NCBI GenBank assembly: GCA_030374805.1
Contig: JARGSG010000018.1
Coordinates: 496,001 to 560,000, forward strand
DNA length: 64,000 nucleotides
Reading direction: 5' to 3'
Origin: Gracilaria gracilis
Lineage: Eukaryota; Rhodophyta; Florideophyceae; Gracilariales; Gracilariaceae
The translations under genes and the position numbers were made by a program. Shown in pieces: positions 9,655-20,158 of this stretch. The notes beneath the pieces were generated by a model that saw only the letters and a list, made by a program, of their open reading frames with translations, did not search any database and was not told the origin of the DNA. Each line of letters opens with the position of its first letter. Position 1 is the stretch's first letter.

Positions 9655-10985
9655 TGGTGATTTGTGTTACACCACATGCACACGACAGACATTGGTGCTC
9701 ATCACTAGACAACAGAATGACTAACAGTCGTTGTCAGTCAAACCTGGATGCCTTAGCCACAAATGCATCGCTCACAACGTCCAGCGCCCGAGCTCACCAC
9801 TGCACTCCTTTCTAGATCCCAACGAATACATTCTAAAGTTCTCAAGCTCAGCGATGTGTGTCAGCTGCAACACCAGTAACTCTACCGGAGAGAAATTTCT
9901 TTTGCTGCTTCAAGGACTGAGGCTCACTGTGCGAATTGTTTTCCCCGGCAATTACCCTCCCATTCAATTCCCAGCGAGCTTGTGGAAACGTACACCCTTC
10001 GGAAATCAATTATGAACTCTGATCATCGAAGAAACAACGGTGGCGACGGTAGAAAACCCCCAGCGAGAGAAGGAGCCTCTTTCAGAAGACATGGAAAGCA
10101 TGGACGAAGCGAAGTGGCAGTAGGAAGATCCCAGATTCATCATCACGGCTTCCAGACAGGATTCTACAGGCGCCACAGGCAGTGCGGCTTTATGATAGGA
10201 TAGAAGAAGCACCACAGGGCAACCGGCTTCCTGTTGGGACAGAGAAAGCGCCACAGGGCCCTCGGCTTCCTAGTGGGACAGAGAAAGTACCACAGGCCGC
10301 TCGGCTTCCTAGTAGGACAGAGAAAGCACCTCAGGCCGCTCAAAGCTCTCAAGCTACAAAACAAGCATTCGGCGTTATTTCTGGGCATGGGATCGTCAGC
10401 TTTACGTCAGCGCCTCCCAGTTGGCTGACACCTAAGGCTTCAGCTGGTGGTAGCCATTCGCGTAGGCAGTGTGGGGCCGCACAGGCAGCGGCGGAGCCAG
10501 CTGCTGGAGCTGGATGCTCCAGTTTGGGATCTATTGGAGCTGGCTCTTCGATTAGACCGTACTTGTGCCGCCACTGTGGGTTACGATTTAGCGCGCTTGA
10601 TTTCGTTCGAGCACATGTGTCGGAATGTCATGCACTTGAATGTTATGACTGCCATTACGTAGCGTCAAGTGAGAATGATCTGAAGTATCATTACGAAGCT
10701 CATCATGTCTCTAACCGCACGTGCAATATTTGCGGAACGGAAATGCCGTTGGTATACATGGAGCTTCATATGCCAGGGTGTGTTAGGAAACATTGTGTGT
10801 GAAGAGAACTAGAACGCATGGGATTAACAAATTGGGGGTCGAACGTGCAGTAGCCACACTGAATCGTTGAGGTGGAACATCCCCGTTCCGTCTGTTATGC
10901 TGTACATAGTGCAGCAGGTTTCAGTATGAATAGTTTCGAAATCGTTCTAAACGCAATGCTCGCAGCAAACAAGCACGGAAAGCTC
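9655..10985 (+). repeat. Segmental duplication, copy 2 (zinc-finger locus)
   Basis: Collinear with 5826-7175. Shared landmarks include GACATTGGTGCTCA, CAGAATGACTAAC, TTCTCAAGCTCAGCG, TTTTGCTGCTTCAAGGACTGAGGCTCAC and, past the gene, GTTCCGTCTGTT. A block of about 100 bp present in copy 1 (6040-6130) is missing or shortened here. Confidence 0.85.
10012..10802 (+). pseudogene. C2H2 zinc-finger protein, copy 2, frameshifted
   Basis: The ATG at 10012 matches copy 1, but one base is missing near a C5 run at 10057-10061. The start frame ends at 10203, while the frame homologous to copy 1 is open from about 10062 to TGA 10802. That frame has a basic N-terminus, a 14-residue repeat (core APQxxRLPxxTEK, four to five units) and a Gly/Ser/Ala linker. 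Three Cys/His modules follow: CRHCGLRF...H...ECH, CYDC...H..AHH and CNIC...H..GC. The third is absent from copy 1. It is either a recent pseudogene or translated from another start, such as the in-frame ATG at 10182, which would give a 206-residue protein with all three fingers. The fingers retain their metal ligands. Confidence 0.65.
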
Positions 10986-11129
10986 AAAAGCATCAAAAGT
11001 AGTTGAAGGACAAACAGCTCGACGCTCGTACCCGAATTGCCATTACCACAAGCCGCTCGGTTTTTCTGCATGCCGGTACTTGATGAAGATGCCGTAGCCT
11101 TTACCGTTCGCAGCCTGGAAAAGCGTTCG

Positions 11130-11750
11130 CTCAATACGTCAATACATCAAATGGCCGGAGGCGCCCTTGGGCGGTATCTTACGGGCGGCGCTTTGAGTTG
11201 CCGCAGCCCGCCGCGCCGTCGGCATAGATGACATGTCATAGGCGAACAGGCGCCTGAACATGTCGGTCACTCGGTGTGGGACCTGGTCGTTGGGCTGGCT
11301 GAGCCAGCCTGGCTCCCCTGGCACGCCGTGCGTTCCTCACCGAGCGCATTGCCGCGAGTTGCGCACAAAAACCAGCGATCGCTCGCTTTCCTTGCTGCTT
11401 GGTGAGCGTGCAGCCAACGCGCCGGAGTTTTCCTCTTCGTAACATCAACATCTGCCGTGCCGAGCCACAGACGGTGGTGTTGCGGGTCGCTGAGCTCCAT
11501 TTTGCTGGAGGCCAAAGGACAGGGCGACGGCGCCGGATGCGGAAGACAAGTCGAATGTTCCAAACTGCACACGGCGCGCTGCCATCGTCAAGCGCAACAG
11601 CACGTGGACAACAGCCCAGGGAGGAGCGGCGCGTGGCCACGTGCGCTGCCACGTCCCACACGTGACCAACCCAGCGCAGCCCCTCCCCGAAGGCGGCACC
11701 GTGCTGCGCGCCCCGTCCGTCCCCGCAGGGTATACGAAGGTAGTTACGAT
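11130..11750. other. GC-rich island without recognisable gene
   Basis: About 620 bp are far richer in G+C and CpG than the flanks and give long overlapping ORFs in several frames on both strands, as expected when stop codons are rare. None shows a domain I recognise. Similar GC-rich patches occur at 41590-41800 and 42850-43190. From 11751 to 12900 nothing recognisable is seen. Confidence 0.5.
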
Positions 11751-13106
11751 GGCCCGGCCCACTTTAAAATATGCTTCCAGTATTTGAGACTCAGCATGGG
11801 AGCGTTGCTGGTGCAACCTCGGTTCGAGGACCGTGTGAGGACTTGTGTGGAGGAACGTACAACTACGTAATATTGAAAAACTCTAACGTTGCGTACTATG
11901 TGAGGTTTGAAAGCTGTGACGGTTAGGACATAATCACGACAGGCAAAGTTACAGTGAGAGATGCTAACGATATGAAAAGTGGTCGCGTCGAATGTGGGAA
12001 GAAGATTTTCACGCGTCAGTTTTCTAACGGGCTCAAGCGACTTGCCGCGAGACTCGTCTATCTCCAGCAGCAAGGAGATATTGAAGCCTGCGCGGCAGAA
12101 TACTACGACGGTCGCAAACAACTTGTTGAGGTGGCTACAAGACGGGTGGTATTAGCAGCGTGGGGTGTTTCTTGTACAGAGGTGTACTTTGTGCCAAGCT
12201 CGGAGCTGGAATGGTCGTAAGGCAGCTGCGATGCTATTCAGTGTGTTTTCGGGCGTAACCTGAAATAGGAAAATTTTATTTTCTTGGCACATGGTTGTGG
12301 ACAATTATAATTGATTTTAAAAAATCAGAAACAAGAAGAGAGCGTTTTGTTATTTGCTATTTGTGAGTTCAGGTTACACCCATTTGGTTGTAACTGAGAA
12401 AAGTTTTATCCCGACCCATTTTGCCACGTTTGATCCCTCAAGTAATCAAAACTTTGGTTGGTCCACTTTTCTTTGTCAGAGCACTCCATCAAACTCCGGA
12501 TCCCTGTCAGTCTATTCTTGGGCTCGCCAAGCAAACTGTTGCACAACCCTTTTTCCTTCTCCCCGTGTTGCGTCGTGCTCCGACTGGAGAGACAAAGTGT
12601 TATGAGTCCCGATTTCGGCAACCATTGCTAGTTATAGTTCCACTCACACTACCAAAGTTTTCAACCTGTTCGACCCGCAAGGCGGCTTCTCCACTCTCAT
12701 CAATCGTGATTGCGCTTTGCTTGCCAATGTTTGGCCTTGATTCTATCGCCTTTTGCGAGCTTCAGCTTACCCCCCATTGACAACTTGCACTTATCGCTTG
12801 AGCTCCTCAACCGCAAACAGCAAAAAGTTAACCCCAAATCAATACCGCCCATAACCTTAGAACATATGCGCCAAGAATAGAACGTGAGCAGTTTTGTATT
12901 GCGCGTTCGTCAACATTTCTGAGCAGCAGCAACAGCTTAAAAGGGGCACTCACCTGCCTTCAAAGTACGTCGTTCGAGGAAAGGCAACTGCTACACCAAC
13001 CTGGACAAGAACAACAGTACACAATCGTCGGTGAGACACCACACTTGCCTTCCTTCCAAGATTGGAACTTTTCGTTCTCGAATCAACATAGTCAAACGTG
13101 GAGCGA

Positions 13107-13496
13107 ATGGAGGAGAAAAGACAACGAAAGAACAGTCCAGGAAGCTCGCGCGTGAAACCCTCTCAAACAAGCAAGTCAGTAAGAGGCCCAACTTCGCAGT
13201 TTTCATTGGATTCACTGTCACAACCTTGGTCGGCTGCTCCAAGCATGCCCTTTCAGGATGATTCGACAGAAGCATACTCGTCTCTAGAAGATCTTTACAA
13301 GAGTGCGAAGGCTAAAGGTGAATCATCCAGTATGGGACAGACTGTCGGCTCTGGTTCTCAGGGCAGCATTGTTTATGGTCTTCCTCCACCCACCCTGCAT
13401 GGAACTGTAAATTTTCCCTATATCGAGATAAGATGTGGAGGCTGCGGAAATATGATACCAAAACTTGTATTCCCAGAAACAATTAAACATCTCTGA
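13107..13496 (+). CDS. Small Ser-rich hypothetical protein
   Basis: ATG 13107 to TGA 13496 gives 129 residues: a basic, Ser/Gln-rich low-complexity N-terminal half (MEEKRQRKNSPGSS), a short acidic segment (STEAYSSLEDLYKSAKAKGE), then a compact end with RCGGCGNMIPK. The Cys-X2-Cys pair followed by hydrophobic residues could be half a zinc ribbon. A TTAAAAGGGG box lies about 160 bp upstream. No family was recognised; it may be a first exon or a chance ORF, but its composition is more protein-like than the AT-rich ORFs nearby. Confidence 0.35.
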   Translation: MEEKRQRKNSPGSSRVKPSQTSKSVRGPTSQFSLDSLSQPWSAAPSMPFQDDSTEAYSSLEDLYKSAKAKGESSSMGQTVGSGSQGSIVYGLPPPTLHGTVNFPYIEIRCGGCGNMIPKLVFPETIKHL

Positions 13497-14020
13497 ACCA
13501 AGAAGAAACTCGAAAAAAGACCATCCTCCAAATGCTAATGTGCTGGGAAGCCATCGCAATAGCTGTGTAGACTGTTTAGATGTCCGTTGTGAAACTTGCG
13601 GAAGCGAGTGCAAATCATAGACGGTCGCAGGCGCCGGGTGCATGAGACGTAACGGAACTGACTGAAAATATTCCAAGCTGTGAACAATCGGTTGGTGGAA
13701 TGATGCAAACAAAGAATAGACCTCATATCCTGTGATAGGTTTAGCAAGTAGAGTAAATGAACAAGAATGAATGCGTTGTAGCTTAGAACGTGAGATAAAT
13801 AGGTTATGTCTAGAAATGTCCAGGCAATAGCCATCCAAAGTCTTAGCCTTCCTTTGGAGAGAGGTCTTTCTGAGCGGCGATTTTCAAGTAAGAACCAGCT
13901 TGGATCTGCATTTTGTAATACCTAAGCTATAAGGGGCTTTACTGTTACCGCCAAGTTTAAACAGAATGGGAAGAACAGCGGTAGTCCCTAACACTCGACC
14001 AAAACCGGTCAGAGTACATA

Positions 14021-14641
14021 TCAAGACGATGTTCTGCTTGCGCTCCTTGCGAGTCCTGCTATGCCTATGCTGCCCGGGAAAGGGCGTGGTGAGAGTGTAG
14101 GGCAATCATCACCGCAGCAGTTGCCAGCTCTTTCCAAGAAGTTAACATGGCCTGATACCGATTCAAAGGGTCGATTGTACGCGCACTGAAACACGCCTGA
14201 CCCCATCCCCGTGTCACGCGCTAGAGTCAGAAGGTACGTAACACCCGTGAACAGGTGCAGCGAACAGGAGGTGCCACTCAGCGTGAACACCTTAATCACC
14301 TCCGGTACGTCACAGCCCTTGAACACCTGCTCCACCCTCACTTGGTGCTCTACCCTAGTAGGGCCTATAGGAAACGCTGTACCAACGCCGAACGCCGGCG
14401 GCGACGAGGTTGTTGCGGGGGCCGAAAGAAGGCCATCTTGCTGGCGAGAGAGTGGCGCCGTAAGCGTGCGAACCGACGGCCGTTTGAAAGGAATTCGAGT
14501 GGAGGAGATCACAGTGCCCTTGATAACCCAGTCGATGCCGTCACTATAGAACACATCTTGAAGAGACTGATAGATGCAAGAGCATGCACTAGCCACATTA
14601 TACAGCGAAATCACAGCGACGGTGGTGAAGAAAAGCTTCAT
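14021..14641 (-). CDS. Secreted protein with NTR (netrin/TIMP-like) domain
   Basis: The ATG at 14641 starts a signal peptide (MKLFFTTVAVISLYNVASA) cleaved just before Cys-Ser-Cys, the N-terminal Cys-X-Cys pattern of TIMP and NTR domains. Then follow DWVIKGTVIS, a variable Pro/Ser loop, HQVRVEQVFKGC, VIKVFTLSGTSCSLHL and GVTYLLTLA, the strand-and-cysteine order of the NTR OB-fold. The predicted protein is 206 residues with a second Cys cluster (NCCGDDC) near the end, close to TIMP length. In animals such domains bind proteases or matrix proteins; here only an extracellular or wall location is inferred. The ORF continues 15 residues upstream of the chosen start but without signal character. The last 18 residues look less conserved. 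Intact. Confidence 0.65.
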   Translation of the reverse strand: MKLFFTTVAVISLYNVASACSCIYQSLQDVFYSDGIDWVIKGTVISSTRIPFKRPSVRTLTAPLSRQQDGLLSAPATTSSPPAFGVGTAFPIGPTRVEHQVRVEQVFKGCDVPEVIKVFTLSGTSCSLHLFTGVTYLLTLARDTGMGSGVFQCAYNRPFESVSGHVNFLERAGNCCGDDCPTLSPRPFPGSIGIAGLARSASRTSS

Positions 14642-15879
14642 TCTTGCGGAAGGAGGCGCAGATTTGTGGGTACAAAATGAGCTCAATTGCGCGTCTTGGC
14701 GTACTGGTTTGTAGAGCGCAAAAAGCTGATGGGAAAGGACGCCGGGCTTTTACTAGGTACTAGATAGCGTCACGGTGCCCGGGTGCGCCCCATCACTGCC
14801 AGGGCTGAAGGTTTCGGCGCAGAAAAAGCGGTTCGTACGCAAATTCAGAGTTCCAGGCATGAAATTGTTGACGAATAAGAGTAGTGCACATTGATGTTCT
14901 AGTTGCTCAGGTATTCGACTCTTTCTATTCTCGTCTTCTTCTGAAAAAGACCTTGACACTTTCATGTTGTAAGCAACAAGTTTTAATGCCTTGAGAGAGG
15001 CCCATAACACAAGTACGCATGGTGACTCTGAACTCACCGACACTGCAAGCCACCTCGGCGTTTATTTTAAGAGCCTTGTTGAGATGGCGTTCGACCCTCG
15101 TGACGCCAATTGCGTGATGTGGGTGTATTATTACGCGCATGAAATCCCACTCCGCACCCGCTTTCTTTCATAACTTACAAGATTGACATGGTGCGTTGTT
15201 AAAGTATCTGCAAGGGTTTCGAAATAACGTCTCGCGCATAGAATACAGCCGGCAACGTTACAAGGAAGGTAGAAGGTCCTCGGTCTGCTGTGTAAGACAA
15301 CTGGGGTAATGCTACAAAGCGTTTGGTCGGACAGCTGATGAACGTGGACAGCGATTCTTGTACACCCAGTGACTGCAGATAATGTGGGTGTTTTTTTAGT
15401 GTGGTAACAAGAATAAGGTGCATTACATTATAAGTGATGCAAACACTTCGAGCTCGTGACTAATTTAGTGTGGGTTGGAAACCGTTTTTGGGCGGGAAAG
15501 GTGTGATTCAAAAGCCAAAACGCACAACATCTCATCCCTCGCCCCCTAGACACAGAGCAGAAAGTCAAGAAATCACAATGTCACCGTCCAGGAGCATATA
15601 TGTTCCGACGTCGGGCTCTCCCATCATTGCGGCGTTCCAACGTCGCACTCCTGTGTCCGCAACAACTGTTTTCCTGCCAACTACACAGCCACACAGATCT
15701 CTTCCTTTAGTAGAGCCACACAAAGACGAGCAAAATCCAAAGAGCCAACAGGCCAAACACAAAGTGCATAATGTTTTCAGTATCGCCGACCGCACAAAAA
15801 TAGCTGCATAGATGACCGCGCACGCCGCCAAACATAGAAAAAAAACATTGTTTCAAAGAGCGTTCAGGAGTTTCCGCAT

Positions 15880-17221
15880 ATGTTTCGTAGCAGTGCCAAG
15901 GCAAATCTCATAAAAGAAAACCGCATATGGCGAGCTCAATATGAATACGTGAACACAGAAAAGCAATCCGCGGCTAGACAAGCATGTACTTCAATCACTC
16001 GAAGTACCCATATTAGACTTAAACGGATAGACCATAAAAACAGGCACGGAAGGGGACGAAAGGCTCGTTCATGGGTAAGTGCGCTACATCTAGACATGTT
16101 GTAAGAGTTTGACAGGCTCCGAAAATTAGGAGTCAAGTTCAATTGGAAAACTATCCAGGCGATGGCACTACAATTAATCCAAGATTCCACTAATTCTGCC
16201 TACCACAAGTTTTCTATTGATGAAGGTTCGGGAAGGACTATATCACAATGTATTTCTCGCAGATGGATTCAGACATTCGTAGAACGATACCGAATTGTTA
16301 GCAGGGCGAAAACCGGAAAGCATCTTCTCTCTCCAGCGAAAACAAATTTCATACACAAGGAAGTTGCTTACCATTTAGGCTGTGTGGCAAGGGCTTCCTG
16401 GGGAAAGAAATGGAATGAAGACGACGTCGAGAATGCGGACTGGACTCACTTCATGATTAATCTCGACAATGGAAGGACCTTGGGGTTTAGTGGGGACAAG
16501 GAAGTGAAATATGCCGACGTCGTATCTGGCGTAGAAGGTATGAGGATGGTGGTGAGAATCAGTGGTGGGAGGGATGCTATGATTAAACCTGTTTTCATGG
16601 TTTTTAAGAATGCACACAGGTCTTATCGGATTCGAGGCGTTCCTGATGATATCGCCAACGTTTCCTATCGAACTGGACCTAAAGGTTGGATGGACACTGT
16701 GGTGATGCTTCAGTGGCTTGGTGAGTCGAAAGTCATCCGCGCCTTGCCAAACAATCGCAAAAGAATACTCTTTGTCGATAATTGTAGCGGCCACAATTTA
16801 ACTCGTTCCCTTGAAGAAGCGACGAAAAAGATTAAAACGGAGATAAGATATTTTCCGGCAAATGCCACCGATCTTGTTCAACCTGCGGATTCTTTCATCA
16901 TTCAGAAGATAAAATCCGCTTGGAATGCTCGTTGGGAGCGTTATAAAATGGAGATGATGAAAAAGAACGCCTGGTCAAATTCCGGGAAGGTTATGAATCC
17001 AGGAAAGAGTTTTTTTCTTGCGTCTCGCCTCTTTGGCTGTATGTGATGTCAATCGCCAAAAAGATTGCGATCGATTAACATATGCTCGGAAAGCAATGAT
17101 TCGCACCGGCTTAGCACTTAATTTTAACGGTCTTTGGGAGGAACAGCAACTTTTCCCTGAGCTGCAAAGGATTATTGCCAAGCATCGTGTCTACTTTGAG
17201 GGACAAAAGGTAAAAGGGTAA
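15880..17221 (+). pseudogene. Pogo/Tigger-like DDE transposase, one stop and one frameshift
   Basis: Frame one carries the protein from about 15880 to 17046. It is interrupted by TAA at 16102-16104, after which homologous sequence continues in frame (EFDRLRKLGVKFNW). The DDE_1 catalytic core is clear: THFMINLDNG (first Asp), ILFVDNCSGHN (second Asp) and ATDLVQPADSFIIQKIK (third Asp). At a run of seven T (17010-17016) the frame shifts and the C-terminus (CDVNRQKDCDRLT...NFNGLWEEQQLFPEL) continues in another frame to TAA/TGA near 17221. The N-terminal part should hold the CENP-B-type helix-turn-helix that binds the inverted repeats; it is less clear here. The gene cannot make a full-length protein. 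Confidence 0.8.
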
Positions 17222-17327
17222 TGATGTCCTTGAGTGATCTCCACCCACAATAATTAGGTCGCACAGTTGTATTGTGGCCCACAATAAAGGCGTACGCCCT
17301 TTAACCCTTTTGGGACTGAAACTTCTT

Positions 17328-18023
17328 ATGTCAAGTGAGATAGACTTAAGAGTGGCCAATCAGGTTGCATGTAGGACTCGAACTGGTTGGTTGAGGAAAC
17401 GGGTCTCTTTGATTGAAATGCACATTGCAATGAGTGCGTGTCAATCAAATACCCAGGTGCACTTTACGCCACTGCCACGGAGTTTGAGACACCAAACCGC
17501 ATTGAGACAGCAACCTCTTCCTCCCAACTTTGTTCATGATGCGAGCAGCACTCGCTCCCAGCCGATGATCCCGTACCACTGCAATAAGGATAATTCACCT
17601 CTCCCAATGCAACGAAGAATGCTACGTGACCCGATCGCAGGCGGAACAGCAGAAATTTTCAAATTCAAGAAGGAAGACGCGTCTGTAGCCTCCAACCTCG
17701 CAGCGAACACTAAAGTTCTCGGTAGCATGAGCGGAGGTAGGACAGAGTGTCATATGGACACAGAGAGTAGCTCAGCAGCTAAGGTCGGTGATCCTAGCGC
17801 AAGTAATCCAAAAATTCCCCGCGTCACGACGGCAAACGAAGACGTGGCGTGCCACAAATGTGGTGGCACGCCGTGCTACTGGTTACAGCTGGCGGGATCA
17901 GTGGTTAGCAAGACAGCAGTTGAATACCCTTTGCTCCATGAACCGATGCCTCACAATAATACGGCTCGCAAAGTAGCCTCCAAAACTTTCGTGAATGAGC
18001 GATATGGATTCGTGGGTGCATAG
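17328..18023 (+). CDS. Second ORF of the PiggyBac element, unknown function
   Basis: ATG 17328, only 23 bp inside the element's left end, opens a 231-residue ORF ending in TAG at 18021-18023. It converges on the transposase gene with about 95 bp between the stops. The protein is rich in Ser, Thr, Ala and Pro and has a short central basic-acidic patch (FKFKKEDASVASN). A Cys cluster near the end reads ACHKCGGTPCYW. It has no transposase motif and I do not recognise it. Most PiggyBac elements carry one gene, so this could be an accessory protein, captured host sequence or a chance ORF. The undisturbed length in a young element argues for at least recent constraint. Confidence 0.45.
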   Translation: MSSEIDLRVANQVACRTRTGWLRKRVSLIEMHIAMSACQSNTQVHFTPLPRSLRHQTALRQQPLPPNFVHDASSTRSQPMIPYHCNKDNSPLPMQRRMLRDPIAGGTAEIFKFKKEDASVASNLAANTKVLGSMSGGRTECHMDTESSSAAKVGDPSASNPKIPRVTTANEDVACHKCGGTPCYWLQLAGSVVSKTAVEYPLLHEPMPHNNTARKVASKTFVNERYGFVGA

Positions 18024-18118
18024 AACCGGATCCAGCTACCACAGTGTGTCATGGAAGGCATTAGGTCAATCTGGCCAGATGAGCATGGGGCCTATATGGG
18101 TTTTAAGAAAGAATAGCT

Positions 18119-20158
18119 TTAATTCTTGAAGAGGGCTTTGGCGGATTGCAGTGTTGTGGTTACCGTATTACGTCGTTTCCGATGCCCTTTTGAGGAAAGT
18201 ATTCGTTCTGCTAGAGCAATTGATTCATGCAAATCGGGACGGGTTGTCCGCAATGTCTCTTTGTTGTGGTAAAATGAGAAGCAGTTGACGTGAAACCCTT
18301 TCTGGCACTCGGTACAGGAGTACATTGTGTATTTGCTCCTACCTTTTGATGCCAGTACAGAGCAGAGAATGCAATGAACGCTTTTGCGACCAGCGGTCTC
18401 AAGCAGAATGTGATGTCCGTTCCCTGGCCTTGTAGTGGAAGCTCTAGAGTCAGTATCGTTATGTAAAGGAGATAAAGTGCGTAGTGCGGCCTGCTTTTGC
18501 TGGTACTCAACGTGTTCAGCTACGAGCTGCAGAATAATACGTTGTTTCATATGCTGAACGTCGATGATACTGTCTCCCTTCCTTGTTATGGCGTTGAGTA
18601 GAGCATGGGCATTTAGAACGCTGGCATCTAGGGTGAACGTTAACAGACTCATGGGGACTCTTCTCTCCTTCCTCATAGTAGCAGATGTTGATCTCAATTG
18701 ATCAAAGCGATCAACGCCGTTCATAAAGAGATTGTATGCGACAATTGGAGACGGCACAGAAAGCATTGTGCGGCTCATCGACTCTTCACCTGTCCAGCGT
18801 AGTAATGGCGCGAGACCATGGACACATTTCAGAGCATGATCGTCTGGTTTCTGTATACGCGATTTAGGTGTATCCGCGAGGTTATTTGTATAGAATGTAA
18901 CAACTGACCGGTCTTTAAATACGATAAAGCCCGAGTTCTTCTCAACAGCAGGAGTTGCGTTCAAGGAGTTATTCTTCTGAAGTACTTGAACTAAACACCA
19001 GTCACCTCTCTTGGCGTGCTTCAGATCAGAAATGGCTTCCTTCAAAGCCGGCCGATTGTTTCCGTCAATGTTTGTGAATCTAACTGTCCCTAGAACTTTG
19101 CATTCGCCATCGCCGAGTCGAGTCAATTGCCGCGCACGCAATGGTCGCGTGTAGAAGTTGTCCATAACGAGCAGCCTTCCTTCAGCCGGTGCTGGATGCA
19201 ACAGAGTTTGGTGCGCCATTTGCGTGCACCATAGGGCAGACGCCGACGATTTTGCAACTAAACTCCCATCCACCTTACGATCTACGGCACCTCGGAGATT
19301 CCGAAACACATTCGTATACCTTTGAACTGGACTTTGTCCTGAAGTATTCCCAGAGCCGTTGTCTTGCAAGCTGTGCAAATATGCATGAGACCAACCGACG
19401 ACTGCGTAAAATCTAATGCCGAACCGCACTGGCTTGGACTTCATATAAGATCGAGCACGTGTTCGGCCTTTGCACCTTACTGTGTTTTCGTCGAGAGTAC
19501 TTACGCCAACAGGAACAGCTAGAGCTGCAGAATTTCTGGCATAGTGCTCTAAAAGTTGGCGGCTATGCCACAACGGGTCGTGTAGAGCGATATCTTCCTC
19601 ATACGAAGGATACATACGGAGTGCTGCTCGAATGCTAAGAAAGCGGTCCCGTCCCATCACCTTCTTGAAAAATGGTATGCTCAAAAGTTCTGAAGAGCAC
19701 CAGTAGTCTTTAAGCCGGTTCAACCGGTGTACCGATGTCGCAAGTTCCAGACCAAGGAATGCCATTAGTTTGTCCACGCGCAGCGGGCTTGTTCTTTTCC
19801 CTCGTTTCACGAGCTCATTACCGGTCCATACACGAAAGCAATTTAGAAAGGAACTGTTCAGGAAGAGCAAAAACAAACCCATTTCTTTTCTTTGCGCGTA
19901 TGACCTTCTTATCAGAGCATCCTTAGCTAGATGCAACCCACTTACCTTGCGCCACCTTGCGCAGTACTCGACATTTTCGTACAGTTCACGCTCTTCTGCC
20001 GCTCCCAAGGCGGTCACTGAAAATTCTTCTGCATCGCTTTCGTCACCCCAAACCTGTCCAAAAGTGCTAAGATTGCACTCAGAATTCTCAGAGCATGGAG
20101 ACGGCTCATCCTGATAGGGCATGATAGCGACGGGGATGGTCGTTTCTGAAATGTTCAT
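18119..20158 (-). CDS. PiggyBac transposase, full length
   Basis: One uninterrupted 679-residue ORF (ATG 20158 to TAA 18119) encodes a PiggyBac-type DDE transposase, which excises and inserts DNA at TTAA without leaving footprints. Visible catalytic Asp residues are D223 in VSTLDENTVRCKGR, D333 in VMDNFYT, D416 in FKDRSVVTFY, and D483/D486 in MNGVDRFDQLRS. KPVRFGIRFYAVV follows the first motif as usual. An acidic N-terminal region precedes the core. The C-terminus has a Cys/His zinc module (C596, C599, C615, C618, H623, C626, H631) of the kind that recognises the terminal repeats. All key residues are present, so the protein may be active. Confidence 0.93.
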   Translation of the reverse strand: MNISETTIPVAIMPYQDEPSPCSENSECNLSTFGQVWGDESDAEEFSVTALGAAEERELYENVEYCARWRKVSGLHLAKDALIRRSYAQRKEMGLFLLFLNSSFLNCFRVWTGNELVKRGKRTSPLRVDKLMAFLGLELATSVHRLNRLKDYWCSSELLSIPFFKKVMGRDRFLSIRAALRMYPSYEEDIALHDPLWHSRQLLEHYARNSAALAVPVGVSTLDENTVRCKGRTRARSYMKSKPVRFGIRFYAVVGWSHAYLHSLQDNGSGNTSGQSPVQRYTNVFRNLRGAVDRKVDGSLVAKSSASALWCTQMAHQTLLHPAPAEGRLLVMDNFYTRPLRARQLTRLGDGECKVLGTVRFTNIDGNNRPALKEAISDLKHAKRGDWCLVQVLQKNNSLNATPAVEKNSGFIVFKDRSVVTFYTNNLADTPKSRIQKPDDHALKCVHGLAPLLRWTGEESMSRTMLSVPSPIVAYNLFMNGVDRFDQLRSTSATMRKERRVPMSLLTFTLDASVLNAHALLNAITRKGDSIIDVQHMKQRIILQLVAEHVEYQQKQAALRTLSPLHNDTDSRASTTRPGNGHHILLETAGRKSVHCILCSVLASKGRSKYTMYSCTECQKGFHVNCFSFYHNKETLRTTRPDLHESIALAERILSSKGHRKRRNTVTTTLQSAKALFKN

